NCBI GenBank assembly: GCA_964460075.1
Contig: CAYWPC010000004.1
Span: forward strand, 48,851 to 112,850
Length of the DNA: 64,000 nucleotides
Origin: JAMBLL01 sp964460075
GTDB lineage: Bacteria > Actinomycetota > Acidimicrobiia > Spongiisociales > UBA5794
Reading direction: 5' to 3'
Below the pieces are notes generated by a model. It had not been told where the DNA came from, searched no databases, and saw nothing but the letters and a program-made list of their open reading frames with translations. Position numbers and translations under genes: made by a program. Positions within the stretch are counted from its first letter, which is position 1, and every line of letters begins with the position of its first letter. Shown here one piece after another: positions 25,444 to 34,497 of this stretch.

Positions 25444-25565
25444 GCCTCCAACGGTAGTTGTGCACGCGTGTATCCCAGACGTGCAGCAGTGACGGACGGA
25501 ACATGCTCACGGTTCCGTGATGGAGGGAACGCCTCGATTGGCCGGATCGAGGATGACTGCCGACG

Positions 25566-25844
25566 CTAGCTACTCAGGAAGCCTCCAATCTGTGGGACAG
25601 CCTCATCGATGGTGATGATCGGTTGGATGGTGAACTCCATCCACTGACCGTACGCGAGGGAGTTCTCGTAGATCTGCTCGAGTGCGGTCTCGTCCACGAT
25701 TACGAATCCGCCTCCACCATCGGCGTACACGTAGTGCTGGATCGTTCCCTTGACGGCTCCGCGTTCCGCGAACAGCGCCATCAACTCAGCGACGTTCTCC
25801 TTGGTGCGGTCGCCGGTGAGTGTGTAGAAAGTCACGAACTGCAT
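25566..25844 (-). CDS. DUF3303-like small protein
   Basis: A 92-residue protein starting MQFVTFYTLTGDRTKENVAE, ending GGFLSS. The ferredoxin-like (dimeric alpha/beta barrel) pattern, with GGGGFVIVDET in the centre, fits the DUF3303 group. Function unknown. Bases CGGAG upstream support ATG 25844; the open frame extends further upstream but without protein character. Confidence 0.7.
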   Translation of the reverse strand: MQFVTFYTLTGDRTKENVAELMALFAERGAVKGTIQHYVYADGGGGFVIVDETALEQIYENSLAYGQWMEFTIQPIITIDEAVPQIGGFLSS

Positions 25845-26109
25845 TGCGAAACTCCGTTTCGTCCGACTCGATCCCAGAGGCGCACCGAAGAGTTCCCCCT
25901 TGTGTGCCACAGTTGGGTTGGGCATCAACCCGAACATACGCAGTGCTTCCGTGTGGTGCAGTGAAGAGTTTCGCGGTCGCTCAACGGAGATCATCAACCT
26001 TGGATGCGGGGCATCTGATGCCCAGGTCGAACGCGATGATGGCCCGGCCTTGACAACCCGAATGCATCGGCAGTGTCCCACGTGCATCGCTCATCTGTAC
26101 AATGCCTCT

Positions 26110-26595
26110 ATGCCTTCATTCGACATCGTTTCCCAGGTAGACATGCAGGAAGTCCGCAACGCCGTCGACCAGTCGATGCGCGAGGTGATCTCCCGATACG
26201 ACTTCAAGGGGACCGATTCAAGTGTCCGGCTCACCGACGAAGGAGTTGTGGTTGAATCGTCGGCGGAAGGTCGCCTGGAGGCGGCAGTCGACGTCCTCAA
26301 AGGGAAGCTCGTACGCAGGAAGGTGAGCCTCAAGTCGATAGCTGGTGGAGAGAGGAAGCAGATCGGCGGAGGGCGTTACCGCGCTGTTTTCACGCTCAAC
26401 GAGGGCATTGCCCAGGACGCTGCGAAGGAACTGTCCAAGAACATCCGAGACATGAAACTCAAGGTCCAGGTCCAGATACAAGGGGACCAGCTGCGGGTCT
26501 CAAGCAAGAAGCGTGACGAGCTTCAGAACGTCATCGCCGCTGTGAAGGCACTTGACTTTCGTCTGCCGCTCCAATACGTCAACTTCCGCGACTAA
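26110..26595 (+). CDS. YajQ-family nucleotide-binding protein
   Basis: A 161-residue YajQ protein made of two ferredoxin-like domains: the N-terminus MPSFDIVSQVDMQEVRNAVD, and the signature SRYDFKGTDSS. Some members bind cyclic di-GMP and affect transcription or virulence; nucleotide binding is a family property not proven here. ATG 26110 is 6 bases after TACAAT (26098-26103), a good -10, so the mRNA is probably leaderless. The length and both ends agree with the family. Confidence 0.93.
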   Translation: MPSFDIVSQVDMQEVRNAVDQSMREVISRYDFKGTDSSVRLTDEGVVVESSAEGRLEAAVDVLKGKLVRRKVSLKSIAGGERKQIGGGRYRAVFTLNEGIAQDAAKELSKNIRDMKLKVQVQIQGDQLRVSSKKRDELQNVIAAVKALDFRLPLQYVNFRD

Positions 26596-26687
26596 TTCTC
26601 TGATGGGGACGCGTCCGGTGTGGGGCGCGGATCAGTGACCCGTGGAGCGTCACCCACACGCTGTGAGAGTGGCGCTGGGACGGCTGC

Positions 26688-27680
26688 TCAACCTGAGAAG
26701 GGTGATCCTTGTGGTCCCTTTCTCACGACAGCGGACCACACCGTTTCGTAGTGGTCTCTGTCGTGCTGGTCGATGTGGGGTAGGACGAACTCCTCCCACG
26801 CCGAACGCATCGGATCCTCCGCGGTGGCGTACATGCGCAGTCCAGCTGGGTACCGATCGAGAACAGTCCTCAACGACATAGGCGTCTCGACCCTCGTCCG
26901 GGCATCACCTGCGGTGAACGACGTGTTGATCTCAACGGCGAGCTTTGTAACGAGATCCCTGACCTTCGACGACATCCCAGGGTGGCGCCGTTTGATCATG
27001 GCTGCGAGATCCTCGACACCGGGGAAGATTTTCTCCCAAATGATCCATCTATCGGCAAACGCCTTGTTGAGCGTCTGGGTGCCGGCGTAGTCGCGGAGAT
27101 CCGTTGGGTTCAACGTGCCGAAGATGCGGACGTCGCTGCGTAGCCGAACCATCTCGCCGGTTGGCAGTTCCAGCGCCTGGTGTCGGTCGAGGAGGCCGTG
27201 CAGCGCAAAGAGTGTCTCTGCGCCGGCGGCGTTCAGTTCAGAGAGGTTCACGATCGCTGGACCGCGCAATGCCCGCGTTATATCTCCGTCTTGCCAACGA
27301 CTCTCGGTTCCACCTTTCCCGTCACCGTGGAGCTTCACCGATCCGATGAGCGTGATGTCGCGCACCTCTCCCGTGAGCGGAATGCGGTAATACGGCGTCT
27401 TGAGCCGAGCCGCGAACTGTTCAAGGTCATGGTCCTTGCCCGTTCCCATGTGTCCTCTGAGCGCAAGGTGAAGCGGTGTGTCGGCGAAGTGCTCTCGCCT
27501 GATCACTTCGAGGCGAGCCAAGCGATATTGCATCCCCAAGTCGACGTAGTACGGATCCAGTGCCGGTATGTGGTCGAGGCGGTTGTCGCGGTCTGGAATG
27601 TCTTCCGCGATCACTGCAATCGGAAGGTCAACGTCTGGACCCGAGCCAGACGGATCGCTGAAGATGACGTGTTGTGACAT
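26688..27680 (-). CDS. MoxR-like AAA protein with altered Walker motifs
   Basis: A 330-residue MoxR/CbbQ-type AAA protein. The usual Walker A GxxGTGK(T/S) reads GHMGTGKD (residues 76-83), with Asp83 in place of Thr/Ser. The Walker B position reads VNLSELNAAGAETL (Ser147-Glu148) rather than a DE pair. Sensor 1 (FGTLNPTD, Asn191) is kept. It may hydrolyse ATP poorly or in an unusual way. It starts 10 bases after the VWA gene stop, with TAGGAGA overlapping that stop, so the two are translationally coupled. MoxR-VWA pairs usually insert cofactors or remodel enzymes; no client gene is adjacent. Confidence 0.82.
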   Translation of the reverse strand: MSQHVIFSDPSGSGPDVDLPIAVIAEDIPDRDNRLDHIPALDPYYVDLGMQYRLARLEVIRREHFADTPLHLALRGHMGTGKDHDLEQFAARLKTPYYRIPLTGEVRDITLIGSVKLHGDGKGGTESRWQDGDITRALRGPAIVNLSELNAAGAETLFALHGLLDRHQALELPTGEMVRLRSDVRIFGTLNPTDLRDYAGTQTLNKAFADRWIIWEKIFPGVEDLAAMIKRRHPGMSSKVRDLVTKLAVEINTSFTAGDARTRVETPMSLRTVLDRYPAGLRMYATAEDPMRSAWEEFVLPHIDQHDRDHYETVWSAVVRKGPQGSPFSG

Positions 27681-27689
27681 GGCTGTCTC

Positions 27690-29906
27690 CTAGTTGACGA
27701 AAGTTTCTGTGATGCTGTCTCCTGCGTGGGCCCACCACACGTCGGCGCTCGACTCAGCAATGGTTCGGTACAGCGTCGAGCGGACGCCTTGGACCATGGC
27801 TGCAGCGAGATCGAGAGGTTGCTGCACGACCTGAGCACGCGAGTACGCTGCGCGCACGGTGTCGTCACCGATACCGATGCCGAGCACGGTCGTTCCTCCA
27901 TGCTCGATGCTCGCTGCGGTCTCTGCGAGGGCTTGCACCGATCCGCGCGTCATGCCGTCGGCGAGCACGACCATGATGCGGTGGGTGACTCGCTGAGATG
28001 CGAGGCGCTCGGCTGCGTGCGCGATGTTGAACTCATCGACGTTCGCCGCCCGATCGAACATGGAGACCGGCGGAGCCTGTTTCGGTTCTTTGCGCGCCTT
28101 TCTCGCTGCTTCCTGGGGAGCTGCAGCGGTGTAGAACAGCCCCGCAAGGACATCGGCAGATGCTCGCCACCGGTCGTTGAATCCCTTGACGAGGTAGTGG
28201 TTCACCGTTCGAGTGAGTCGTTCGGCGTTCCCTCCCTGGGACTGTCTGAGACCAGCAGTCGCCCTGGTGCGCATGTCTCTGTACGAATGTTCCGTGTCAT
28301 CTGGTGAGGTTGCGAAGGAGCGATTGAAGATCGCTATCTCGAAGTCGATCTGAAGTTCGTCTGCGAGCTGCGCAAGTGTCCAGGCTCCGAGCAGAGCAGC
28401 AGCCATCGCCCATGGTGACTTCCTCGAACCGATAGCACGTGGCTGAAGCATCGACGCTGATCCGTCGACAAGGAGGCTGACCGCGTACGACCGGCGGCTC
28501 GGTAGGTCTCGACGCTCGAACATGCGCTCGTACAAGCCCGCACCGAGGAGTAGCGGCGTATATGGGGAGAGGTCTCCGGCGTCGAAGCCTGATCGGAGTC
28601 CTCGGCGCTGATTCGCGAGGAACAGCGGATAGAGCTCTCCTGACACGCGGTGCTGTGTGACCCCCCAGTCCAGTGATGCTTTCTCAAGCATCGTTCGACC
28701 TTCCGCAGCGAATGTCGCAAATGCATATGGGAGCTCTGTGACGAGCAGTTTCCCTCCCTGCCCGGTCGGGAGGTAGACCGTTGGCGCTGTCGAGACCTTC
28801 ATGATCTGGTCGGTAGCGGGATCTCCAGCCGTGTCTGTGTCGCTCTTCCTCCCCTCCTGGGCCGCGACACTTTGAGCGGCCGCTCTGGTTTGTTCATAGG
28901 AGTCACGGTTCGCAAGGGCGGGAGACAGCATGCGAACGGCGTCGACAGACTGTGAGATTGCTGCAGCGTCGGACTCCATCTCAGCCGCACGTCCGCGCCG
29001 CGACGACGTATCGGCGCCTTCCTGGACGAGGTTGTGCATCCGTGCCACCGAGAGCAGCTGGAGAGCGATCGTGCCTATGGCCCAAGGATCGTCGATGTGG
29101 GCGACGGGGTTCATGAATGCCATAGCGTCGTCGAGTGCAACCGCCACATGAGGCTCGAGGCGCTTTTGTACGTCGTTTCGCTCCTCATGGCCACCAGCGA
29201 CGAGGAAACACGCGAGGGCGAACTGCCCGAGCGGCCTGGCGCTCCCCATTGCGTGACCTACCGAGGTTCGGTACAGGTCACGTAGAACGGATCCGGCTCC
29301 CGGGTATGCATCGAAATGGATTCGCTCTTGTCGTGCATCTTCAATGGAGAGGAACATCGCTTCTGCCGCAGGTCCTCCAATGGAGTTGAGCGCATGCAGG
29401 AGCGGAACCGCGTCTGGATCGGAATCGTCCGCGTCGTTGGATCCAATATCGCTTTCTTCGATCTCCGGCCTGATGATGTCCTCTTGCATCTCGCCGAGTT
29501 CGAAGAGACCGACGGGCACGGTTGCACCTTCTTCGTCGGACGAGTCGTCACCGATCGGTTCTCGAAAGTCGAGCCATTCACTCGGAATCGGTCGCTCCTC
29601 GTCAAGGTCGGTTGCGATGAGGTGTATCGCTTCGTGGAGGGCAGTCGTGAGGGCCACTTCCGATGGTGTCACTGGGGCGGATCGGGCATAGGCAGTTTGA
29701 AAGACACGGGGGTCGAGCACGATCGTGTCTTCCGTCGAAGTGGCCTGGGTGCCGAGGCGCACCTGGAGGTCCTCGTTGCCGGAGAGGGATCTTGCAAACC
29801 TCGTGACGGCAGGTGCAACACGTTGATATCGCGCGACGACGGCCTCTATTGCCCGCTCTTCGGGTGGGAGGATCTCGCTGAGAACAGATTGGTCTCGGTC
29901 GCGCAT
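27690..29906 (-). CDS. VWA-domain protein with N-terminal HExxH motif
   Basis: A 738-residue protein partnering the MoxR-like AAA. Near residue 91 a helix carries HEAIH (HExxH), as in zincin metallopeptidases. An acidic region with many Asp and Glu follows at about 110-170. The C-terminal VWA domain has the MIDAS motif LVDGSASM (Asp about 481). The layout recalls COG3864-type predicted metallopeptidase-VWA proteins and CobT/NorD. A third zinc ligand is not obvious, so peptidase activity is unproven. TACAAT on the minus strand (29916-29921) lies 9 bases before the ATG. It is divergent from arfB. Confidence 0.82.
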   Translation of the reverse strand: MRDRDQSVLSEILPPEERAIEAVVARYQRVAPAVTRFARSLSGNEDLQVRLGTQATSTEDTIVLDPRVFQTAYARSAPVTPSEVALTTALHEAIHLIATDLDEERPIPSEWLDFREPIGDDSSDEEGATVPVGLFELGEMQEDIIRPEIEESDIGSNDADDSDPDAVPLLHALNSIGGPAAEAMFLSIEDARQERIHFDAYPGAGSVLRDLYRTSVGHAMGSARPLGQFALACFLVAGGHEERNDVQKRLEPHVAVALDDAMAFMNPVAHIDDPWAIGTIALQLLSVARMHNLVQEGADTSSRRGRAAEMESDAAAISQSVDAVRMLSPALANRDSYEQTRAAAQSVAAQEGRKSDTDTAGDPATDQIMKVSTAPTVYLPTGQGGKLLVTELPYAFATFAAEGRTMLEKASLDWGVTQHRVSGELYPLFLANQRRGLRSGFDAGDLSPYTPLLLGAGLYERMFERRDLPSRRSYAVSLLVDGSASMLQPRAIGSRKSPWAMAAALLGAWTLAQLADELQIDFEIAIFNRSFATSPDDTEHSYRDMRTRATAGLRQSQGGNAERLTRTVNHYLVKGFNDRWRASADVLAGLFYTAAAPQEAARKARKEPKQAPPVSMFDRAANVDEFNIAHAAERLASQRVTHRIMVVLADGMTRGSVQALAETAASIEHGGTTVLGIGIGDDTVRAAYSRAQVVQQPLDLAAAMVQGVRSTLYRTIAESSADVWWAHAGDSITETFVN

Positions 29907-29955
29907 GAACAGCTAATTGTACGATGGTTCCGTCTTGACGAGACACAGGAGATGC

Positions 29956-30345
29956 ATGCGGTTCGATATTCCCGATTCCGAGTTGCAGTGGCGTTTCGGG
30001 CCGTCTGGCGGCCCAGGCGGCCAACATGCGAACCGGAGCGCCACACGGGCAGAGCTCACCTTCGAGGTTTCGTCGTCGAGTGCATTCGACGACGCGATGA
30101 GGGAGCGGCTCCTCGATTGTCTCGGGGCGACGATTCGGATCGTCGAAGGTGGGTCGCGATCTCAAGCGGCGAACCGCAAGCGTGCTGTGCGAAGACTCCA
30201 CGCCGTGCTTGAGACGGCCGCCAAACCGGGACCGCCGCGTCGGCGAGCGACACGTCCAACACGCGGGTCGCAGCGTCGCCGTCTCGACGTGAAGCGGGCG
30301 CGTGGAGAGCTCAAACGTCTGCGCTCGCGTCGCTACGACTCCTGA
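29956..30345 (+). CDS. arfB: Peptidyl-tRNA hydrolase ArfB (YaeJ-type rescue factor)
   Basis: Rescues stalled ribosomes by hydrolysing peptidyl-tRNA. It is 129 residues, with the catalytic GGQ motif at 21-23 inside RFGPSGGPGGQHANRSATRAE and a basic, Arg-rich C-terminal tail (RRRATRP, KRARGELKRLRSRR) that enters the mRNA channel in this family. ATG 29956 follows AGGAG with good spacing; an in-frame codon at 29917 lies further upstream but would add an unrelated leader. Confidence 0.9.
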   Translation: MRFDIPDSELQWRFGPSGGPGGQHANRSATRAELTFEVSSSSAFDDAMRERLLDCLGATIRIVEGGSRSQAANRKRAVRRLHAVLETAAKPGPPRRRATRPTRGSQRRRLDVKRARGELKRLRSRRYDS

Positions 30346-30366
30346 AACCAACCTGGGTGCAGTCAC

Positions 30367-31038
30367 GTGCATCGGAGGGCAGGTGGGTTGAAGAATCTCC
30401 TTTACATTCCGGTCGACTGGAAGGCATACGATGGCGCGACTGTGCCCCAACACACGCTTTCGGAACCTAAATCAGTCGACGATCACCAGCGGGTCTTGCA
30501 TGCTCCTCTGCGAGTCGGCATCGTGTTCACCATCCTGATCCTTGGCCTCAACCTTGGTGCGAATCTTCTCATTGGTGGCTTCGATCCTCAGATTCACCAA
30601 CTGTTCTTGAGGGGTGTCTCTGCGCAAGCACTCGTTGCTCCTGCCGAGCCTCCAGCCTTCTCCGAGATGGCGCCGCCGCAGAACGAAGCTGACGTGGCTC
30701 ACATGGCGTTCGAGGTCGCGCTCACAGACTTCTTCCCACAGAGCCTCTACAACACGATCTATGTCTTCCTGATCGCCTTGTTCGCCGCAAACGCTCCGTT
30801 CATTGGTGACCACGAGAGAAGCGTCATCACGTGGATGGCAGGGGTCGGGGGGTTCACGTTCGCGCTCGTGTTCCTGATCACGGCGCTCCTCACTCCCACC
30901 TTCGGTGCGGCGGGTCACGACATAGCTCGCACATGGCTCTTCCCGATCCCCGCGCTGATGATCGCAGGGGCATTCACCTGGACGACGTTCGCCTATGTCG
31001 CAGATTTGTTCGTGCCACGTCCAAAAGGCGCGACCTGA
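30367..31038 (+). CDS. Four-TM membrane protein at head of Rnf-like cluster
   Basis: I do not recognise this protein of about 220 residues. Four membrane helices are clear: VGIVFTILILGLNLGANLLI, SLYNTIYVFLIALFAANAPF, VITWMAGVGGFTFALVFLIT and ALMIAGAFTWTTFAYVADLF. A 50-residue loop follows the first helix. There is no ATG: GTG 30367, or TTG 30388 preceded by GGAGG and AGGTGG, are the candidates. It ends one base before rnfC, so it probably belongs to the same operon and may serve as a membrane partner of RnfC/RnfD. Confidence 0.65.
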   Translation: MHRRAGGLKNLLYIPVDWKAYDGATVPQHTLSEPKSVDDHQRVLHAPLRVGIVFTILILGLNLGANLLIGGFDPQIHQLFLRGVSAQALVAPAEPPAFSEMAPPQNEADVAHMAFEVALTDFFPQSLYNTIYVFLIALFAANAPFIGDHERSVITWMAGVGGFTFALVFLITALLTPTFGAAGHDIARTWLFPIPALMIAGAFTWTTFAYVADLFVPRPKGAT

Positions 31039-31039
31039 C

Positions 31040-32359
31040 ATGCGGCTGCTTCGACGACATCGACACGTTCCAGCCCTTGATGCCCGCAAGGAGTCGACAG
31101 CATCCGCTGCAATCGTTCCGATCCCTCTGCCAGAACTCGTCGTGGTACCGCTTCGACAGCACATCGGCGAGATCTGTGAACCGACGGTCTCGCCTGGTGA
31201 CCGCGTGCGGATTGGCGACGCTGTGGGTGAGAGCGCTGCATTCGTGAGTGCAAGCGTCCATGCCACAGTTTCGGGCCTTGTCGTCGAGGTCGCCCAACGC
31301 CCTCATCCTCTCGGAGGCCTTGTGCCTGCGGTCGTGATTGAGAATGACGGTACGGACGAGTGGGCAGAACTCTGCACGGTCCCGAACCCCGAAAGCGCCG
31401 GTCCAGACGAGCTGCGCGCCGCTGTCCGTCGTGCAGGCATCGCAGGCATGGCTGGTGCGGGCTTTCCTGCCGCAGTGAAACTCGCTCCGCCCTCCGAAGC
31501 GGACATCGATACCGTGATCATCAACGTGATGGAGGGTGAGCCGTACCTCTCTGCCGACCACCGAACGGCTCTTGAGCATGCAGACGAGGTCATCGACGGT
31601 GTGCGGTGGATCATGCGCATGGTCGATGCTCCCCGTGTGATTCTCGCAGTTGAGGCAGACAAGGAAGATGCCGCCGCGGCGTTGGAGCAGGCTTCTCTGG
31701 CCGCAGGACTTGCTTCGATGGCCGAGGTGCGTTTGATGGCGCCTGACTACGCGGCGGGTGCCGAGAAGATACTCATCGATCTCGTCCTTGGTAGGGAGAT
31801 CCCAACCGGAGGCTTCCCCTACGACGTTGGGGTTGTCAGCCAGAACGTCAGCACCACAGTCGCGATCTCAAGGGCGGTTCGGCTGGGGAGACCACTCGTC
31901 GAGCGTGTGGTGACCGTTGCAGGCGACGGTGTGGAGCGTCCTGGAAATTATTCGATGCGGATCGGCACCACGTTCGCCCACGTTCTCGATCACGTCGGCG
32001 TGGAGACGGATGTTGATCGGGTGGTTATGGGTGGACCGATGATGGGGATAGCTCAGGCCGACCTTGCGGTTCCTGTCATCAAGGCGACCACGGGCATTCT
32101 GGCGCTCTCTGTCGACGAGTCTCGGCAAGGGACGGAGGTTCCCTGTATCCATTGTGCCTGGTGCGTCGAGGTCTGCCCCATCGGACTCATGCCATTCCTG
32201 CTCGTCGACGTCCTCCGATTCGACAGGCCGATCACAGCTGACTCCTATCACATATTCGACTGCTTCGAGTGCGGATTGTGCGACTACGTGTGTCCCTCAA
32301 ACATCCCACTCGTCGAAGTGATTCGTGGTGGCAAGCGTTCGATCAGGGAGCAGCAATGA
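31040..32359 (+). CDS. rnfC: RnfC-like electron transport subunit
   Basis: A 439-residue peripheral subunit related to RnfC of the ferredoxin:NAD oxidoreductase. The N-terminal barrel-sandwich region has PLRQHIGEICEPTVSPGD; the flavin/NADH-binding core has GIAGMAGAGFPAAVKL. Two 4Fe-4S motifs, CIHCAWCVEVCP (about 368-379) and CFECGLCDYVCP (about 407-418), lie near the C-terminus. The usual NGAECEPYL reads NVMEGEPYL, lacking the Cys. The long Ala/Lys-rich tail of some RnfC proteins is absent. It overlaps rnfD by four bases. Confidence 0.87.
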   Translation: MRLLRRHRHVPALDARKESTASAAIVPIPLPELVVVPLRQHIGEICEPTVSPGDRVRIGDAVGESAAFVSASVHATVSGLVVEVAQRPHPLGGLVPAVVIENDGTDEWAELCTVPNPESAGPDELRAAVRRAGIAGMAGAGFPAAVKLAPPSEADIDTVIINVMEGEPYLSADHRTALEHADEVIDGVRWIMRMVDAPRVILAVEADKEDAAAALEQASLAAGLASMAEVRLMAPDYAAGAEKILIDLVLGREIPTGGFPYDVGVVSQNVSTTVAISRAVRLGRPLVERVVTVAGDGVERPGNYSMRIGTTFAHVLDHVGVETDVDRVVMGGPMMGIAQADLAVPVIKATTGILALSVDESRQGTEVPCIHCAWCVEVCPIGLMPFLLVDVLRFDRPITADSYHIFDCFECGLCDYVCPSNIPLVEVIRGGKRSIREQQ

Positions 32360-33270
32360 TGAACCTCTCGTCGTCTCCTCATGTACGGCGCCCCCTGGCA
32401 AAGCCTCGAGTGATGTGGGAGGTCGTGGCCGCCCTTGTACCGGCAGCAGCATTCGGTGTTTGGTATTTCGGCCCAGCCGACACGATTCCCCAGTTAGCGG
32501 CAGCCCTCGTCGGTGCTGTACTCGCCCAGGCGGTCGTAGAGCGGATTCGGCGTCGCCCCATAACGGTCATGGATGGTGCTCCGTGGGTGACGGGTCTCAT
32601 ACTTGGCATGAGCCTCCCTCCGGCGCTCAACCCGTTGATCGCTCTCGCAGGCGGCATCGTGGCGACCGGTGTGATCAAGGCGTTCGTGACCACGTCTACC
32701 GGCAGGAGCCTGCTGAACCCAGCCATGGTGGCGAGGGTTCTGATCGTGTCTGAGTTCCTTGTGCCTGCGACAACATTCTCGGTCGACGGTGTCTCAACAG
32801 CGACGCCACTCGCTTCCTCGTCTGTACCTGGCTATCTCGATCTCTTCATGGGGCGACGGATTGGCTCGATTGGCGAGACGACGGCGATCCTGCTTCTTCT
32901 CGGTGGTGCGTATCTGTTGTGGCGAGGCATCATTCGCTGGCACTTGCCTGTCGCGTACCTGGTCGGTGTTGCGGCGACGTCACTGGTTCTTGGACGCGAT
33001 CCCTTCTTCGATCTTCTCGCTGGAGCGAGCGTGCTTACAGCGCTCTTCATCGTGACGGATCCAACGACGTCGCCTGCGACAATTCCCGGCCGCTTCGGAT
33101 TCGGGTTCGCAACGGCAGGCATGGCGACCTTCATTCGGATCACGACGCTCTTCCCCACAGGCGAGGCTCTGGCTGTCGTCCTGGGCAACATCGCGACGCC
33201 ATTCATTGATCGGGTTGTGACGAATCGTGTGTACGGCACCCGAAAGCGCAGAGAGAGGATCTCCGCGTGA
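32356..33270 (+). CDS. rnfD: RnfD/NqrB-like membrane subunit
   Basis: A 304-residue membrane protein of the RnfD/NqrB family with about eight or nine helices. The motif VDGVSTATPLASS matches the [S/D]GAT site where ApbE attaches FMN to a threonine in this family; Thr of STAT is the likely residue. It starts ATGA on the rnfC stop, and its own TGA overlaps the apbE GTG. Together with apbE this indicates a covalently flavinylated membrane subunit. No rnfA, B, E or G follows. Confidence 0.87.
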   Translation: MMNLSSSPHVRRPLAKPRVMWEVVAALVPAAAFGVWYFGPADTIPQLAAALVGAVLAQAVVERIRRRPITVMDGAPWVTGLILGMSLPPALNPLIALAGGIVATGVIKAFVTTSTGRSLLNPAMVARVLIVSEFLVPATTFSVDGVSTATPLASSSVPGYLDLFMGRRIGSIGETTAILLLLGGAYLLWRGIIRWHLPVAYLVGVAATSLVLGRDPFFDLLAGASVLTALFIVTDPTTSPATIPGRFGFGFATAGMATFIRITTLFPTGEALAVVLGNIATPFIDRVVTNRVYGTRKRRERISA

Positions 33271-34271
33271 TCTCCCGGCGCCGTTTCGTTCGCGACATGT
33301 CTGGCGTCATCGCTGGTGCGGGAATCGTGGCCCTACCGGTGTGGAAGTGGGTGGCCGAACGCCGGCGAGTCGACCGATATGTTCGCACGATGATGGGAAC
33401 CGATGTCGAGATCGTCCTCATCGGTCTTGATCGTGATGCCGCAGAGTTCGCCGCCGATCAGGCGTTCACGACGATGGAGGAGGCAGCGAATCGCCTCACA
33501 GTCTTCGAGCCACGCAGCGCGCTCAGCCGCCTCAACGCCTCGGCAGGCAGAGGCCCGGTGCGCCTCCTGCCCGATGTCGAGGCCGTGCTGCGCCAAGCCG
33601 ATTCGATACGGTTACGCACAGAGGGTGCCTTCACACCGACAATTCTCCCTCTCAGCCGCCTTTGGCGCCCGACCCAGACGCGGGTACCTGATCCCGGAGT
33701 GATCGAACAGGCCCGTGACGCCGTGTCGCGAGCAGAGGTGCGGTTGCCGTCGGCGGGGTGGGCTGACATCACCTCGACAGCTCAACTCGACCTTGGAGGT
33801 ATCGCAAAGGGGTACGCCGTTGATCGAGCAGTTCGAGCGCTTCGTGCCGCCGGGGTCACAAACGGCATCGTTGATGCAGGGGGTGACCTACGGCTCCTCG
33901 GTTCACGGGACGGTCAGCCGTGGCGCATCGGCATTCCAGACCCGGTTCGACCCGAGCGGATCGTCAGGGTTCTGTATCTTCGCGATGCCGCTGTTGCAAC
34001 ATCTGGAGACTATGAGCGTTTCTTCGTCGTCGGGGGCATCCGTTATCACCACATCGTTGACCCTCGGACGGGATACCCGGCCAACGAGACAAGATCCTTC
34101 ACTGCCGTCTTACCCGATGGAATGTCGGCGGACGCGGCTGCAACGGCAGGCTTCGTGCTCGGACCGGGACCAGGGCTCGAATTCGTATCAGGGATTGGTG
34201 GAGAAGCTGTCGCCGTGGATCAGTCGGGTTCGTGGATACAGAGCAGCGCTCTCGATAGCCGTCAAACCTGA
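33267..34271 (+). CDS. apbE: FAD:protein FMN transferase (ApbE)
   Basis: Attaches FMN to a threonine of target subunits, here most likely the neighbouring RnfD. It is 334 residues. The N-terminus MISRRRFVRDMSG followed by a hydrophobic stretch looks like a Tat-type signal or anchor, placing the enzyme outside the membrane. Conserved parts are MMGTDVEIVL, LDLGGIAKGYAVDRAV, DAGGDLRLLG and the Mg-site region HIVDPRTGYPAN. The start is GTG 33267, overlapping rnfD by four bases. Confidence 0.93.
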   Translation: MISRRRFVRDMSGVIAGAGIVALPVWKWVAERRRVDRYVRTMMGTDVEIVLIGLDRDAAEFAADQAFTTMEEAANRLTVFEPRSALSRLNASAGRGPVRLLPDVEAVLRQADSIRLRTEGAFTPTILPLSRLWRPTQTRVPDPGVIEQARDAVSRAEVRLPSAGWADITSTAQLDLGGIAKGYAVDRAVRALRAAGVTNGIVDAGGDLRLLGSRDGQPWRIGIPDPVRPERIVRVLYLRDAAVATSGDYERFFVVGGIRYHHIVDPRTGYPANETRSFTAVLPDGMSADAAATAGFVLGPGPGLEFVSGIGGEAVAVDQSGSWIQSSALDSRQT

Positions 34272-34411
34272 CGTCGCGAGACACATCCTTCTATCCCAGC
34301 GAACATTCGCATAGGCCCCAATGAATCTACCTTCAGGTACTTCCATGAACCCGTCGCGGGTGATGCCACCTTCGCCTCCACAAGGCTCGCGCCCCTGATG
34401 CAGAGCGCGGT
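34272..34411. other. 3' region after apbE, no gene seen
   Basis: The space between apbE and the convergent SPW gene (34272-34497). Apart from the hairpin at 34412-34449 I find no gene. Short minus-strand frames are Arg/Ser-rich and unconvincing. I could not match it to a known riboswitch, and its position downstream of both genes argues against one. Confidence 0.5.
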
Positions 34412-34449
34412 GCGGGGCCGGCGAAGGGGGGGAGACTCGCCGACCCCGC
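34412..34449. terminator. Strong hairpin between apbE and SPW gene
   Basis: A 13-base stem with a single mismatch (GCGGGGCCGGCGA against TCGCCGACCCCGC) and a 12-base G-rich loop. On the plus strand TGTCTTG follows. Being between convergent genes, it probably ends both transcripts, though there is no long U-run. Confidence 0.6.
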
Positions 34450-34497
34450 TGTCTTGATGGGTCATGTACCTACTTGCGCCCGGTCCCTAGCGGTTAG

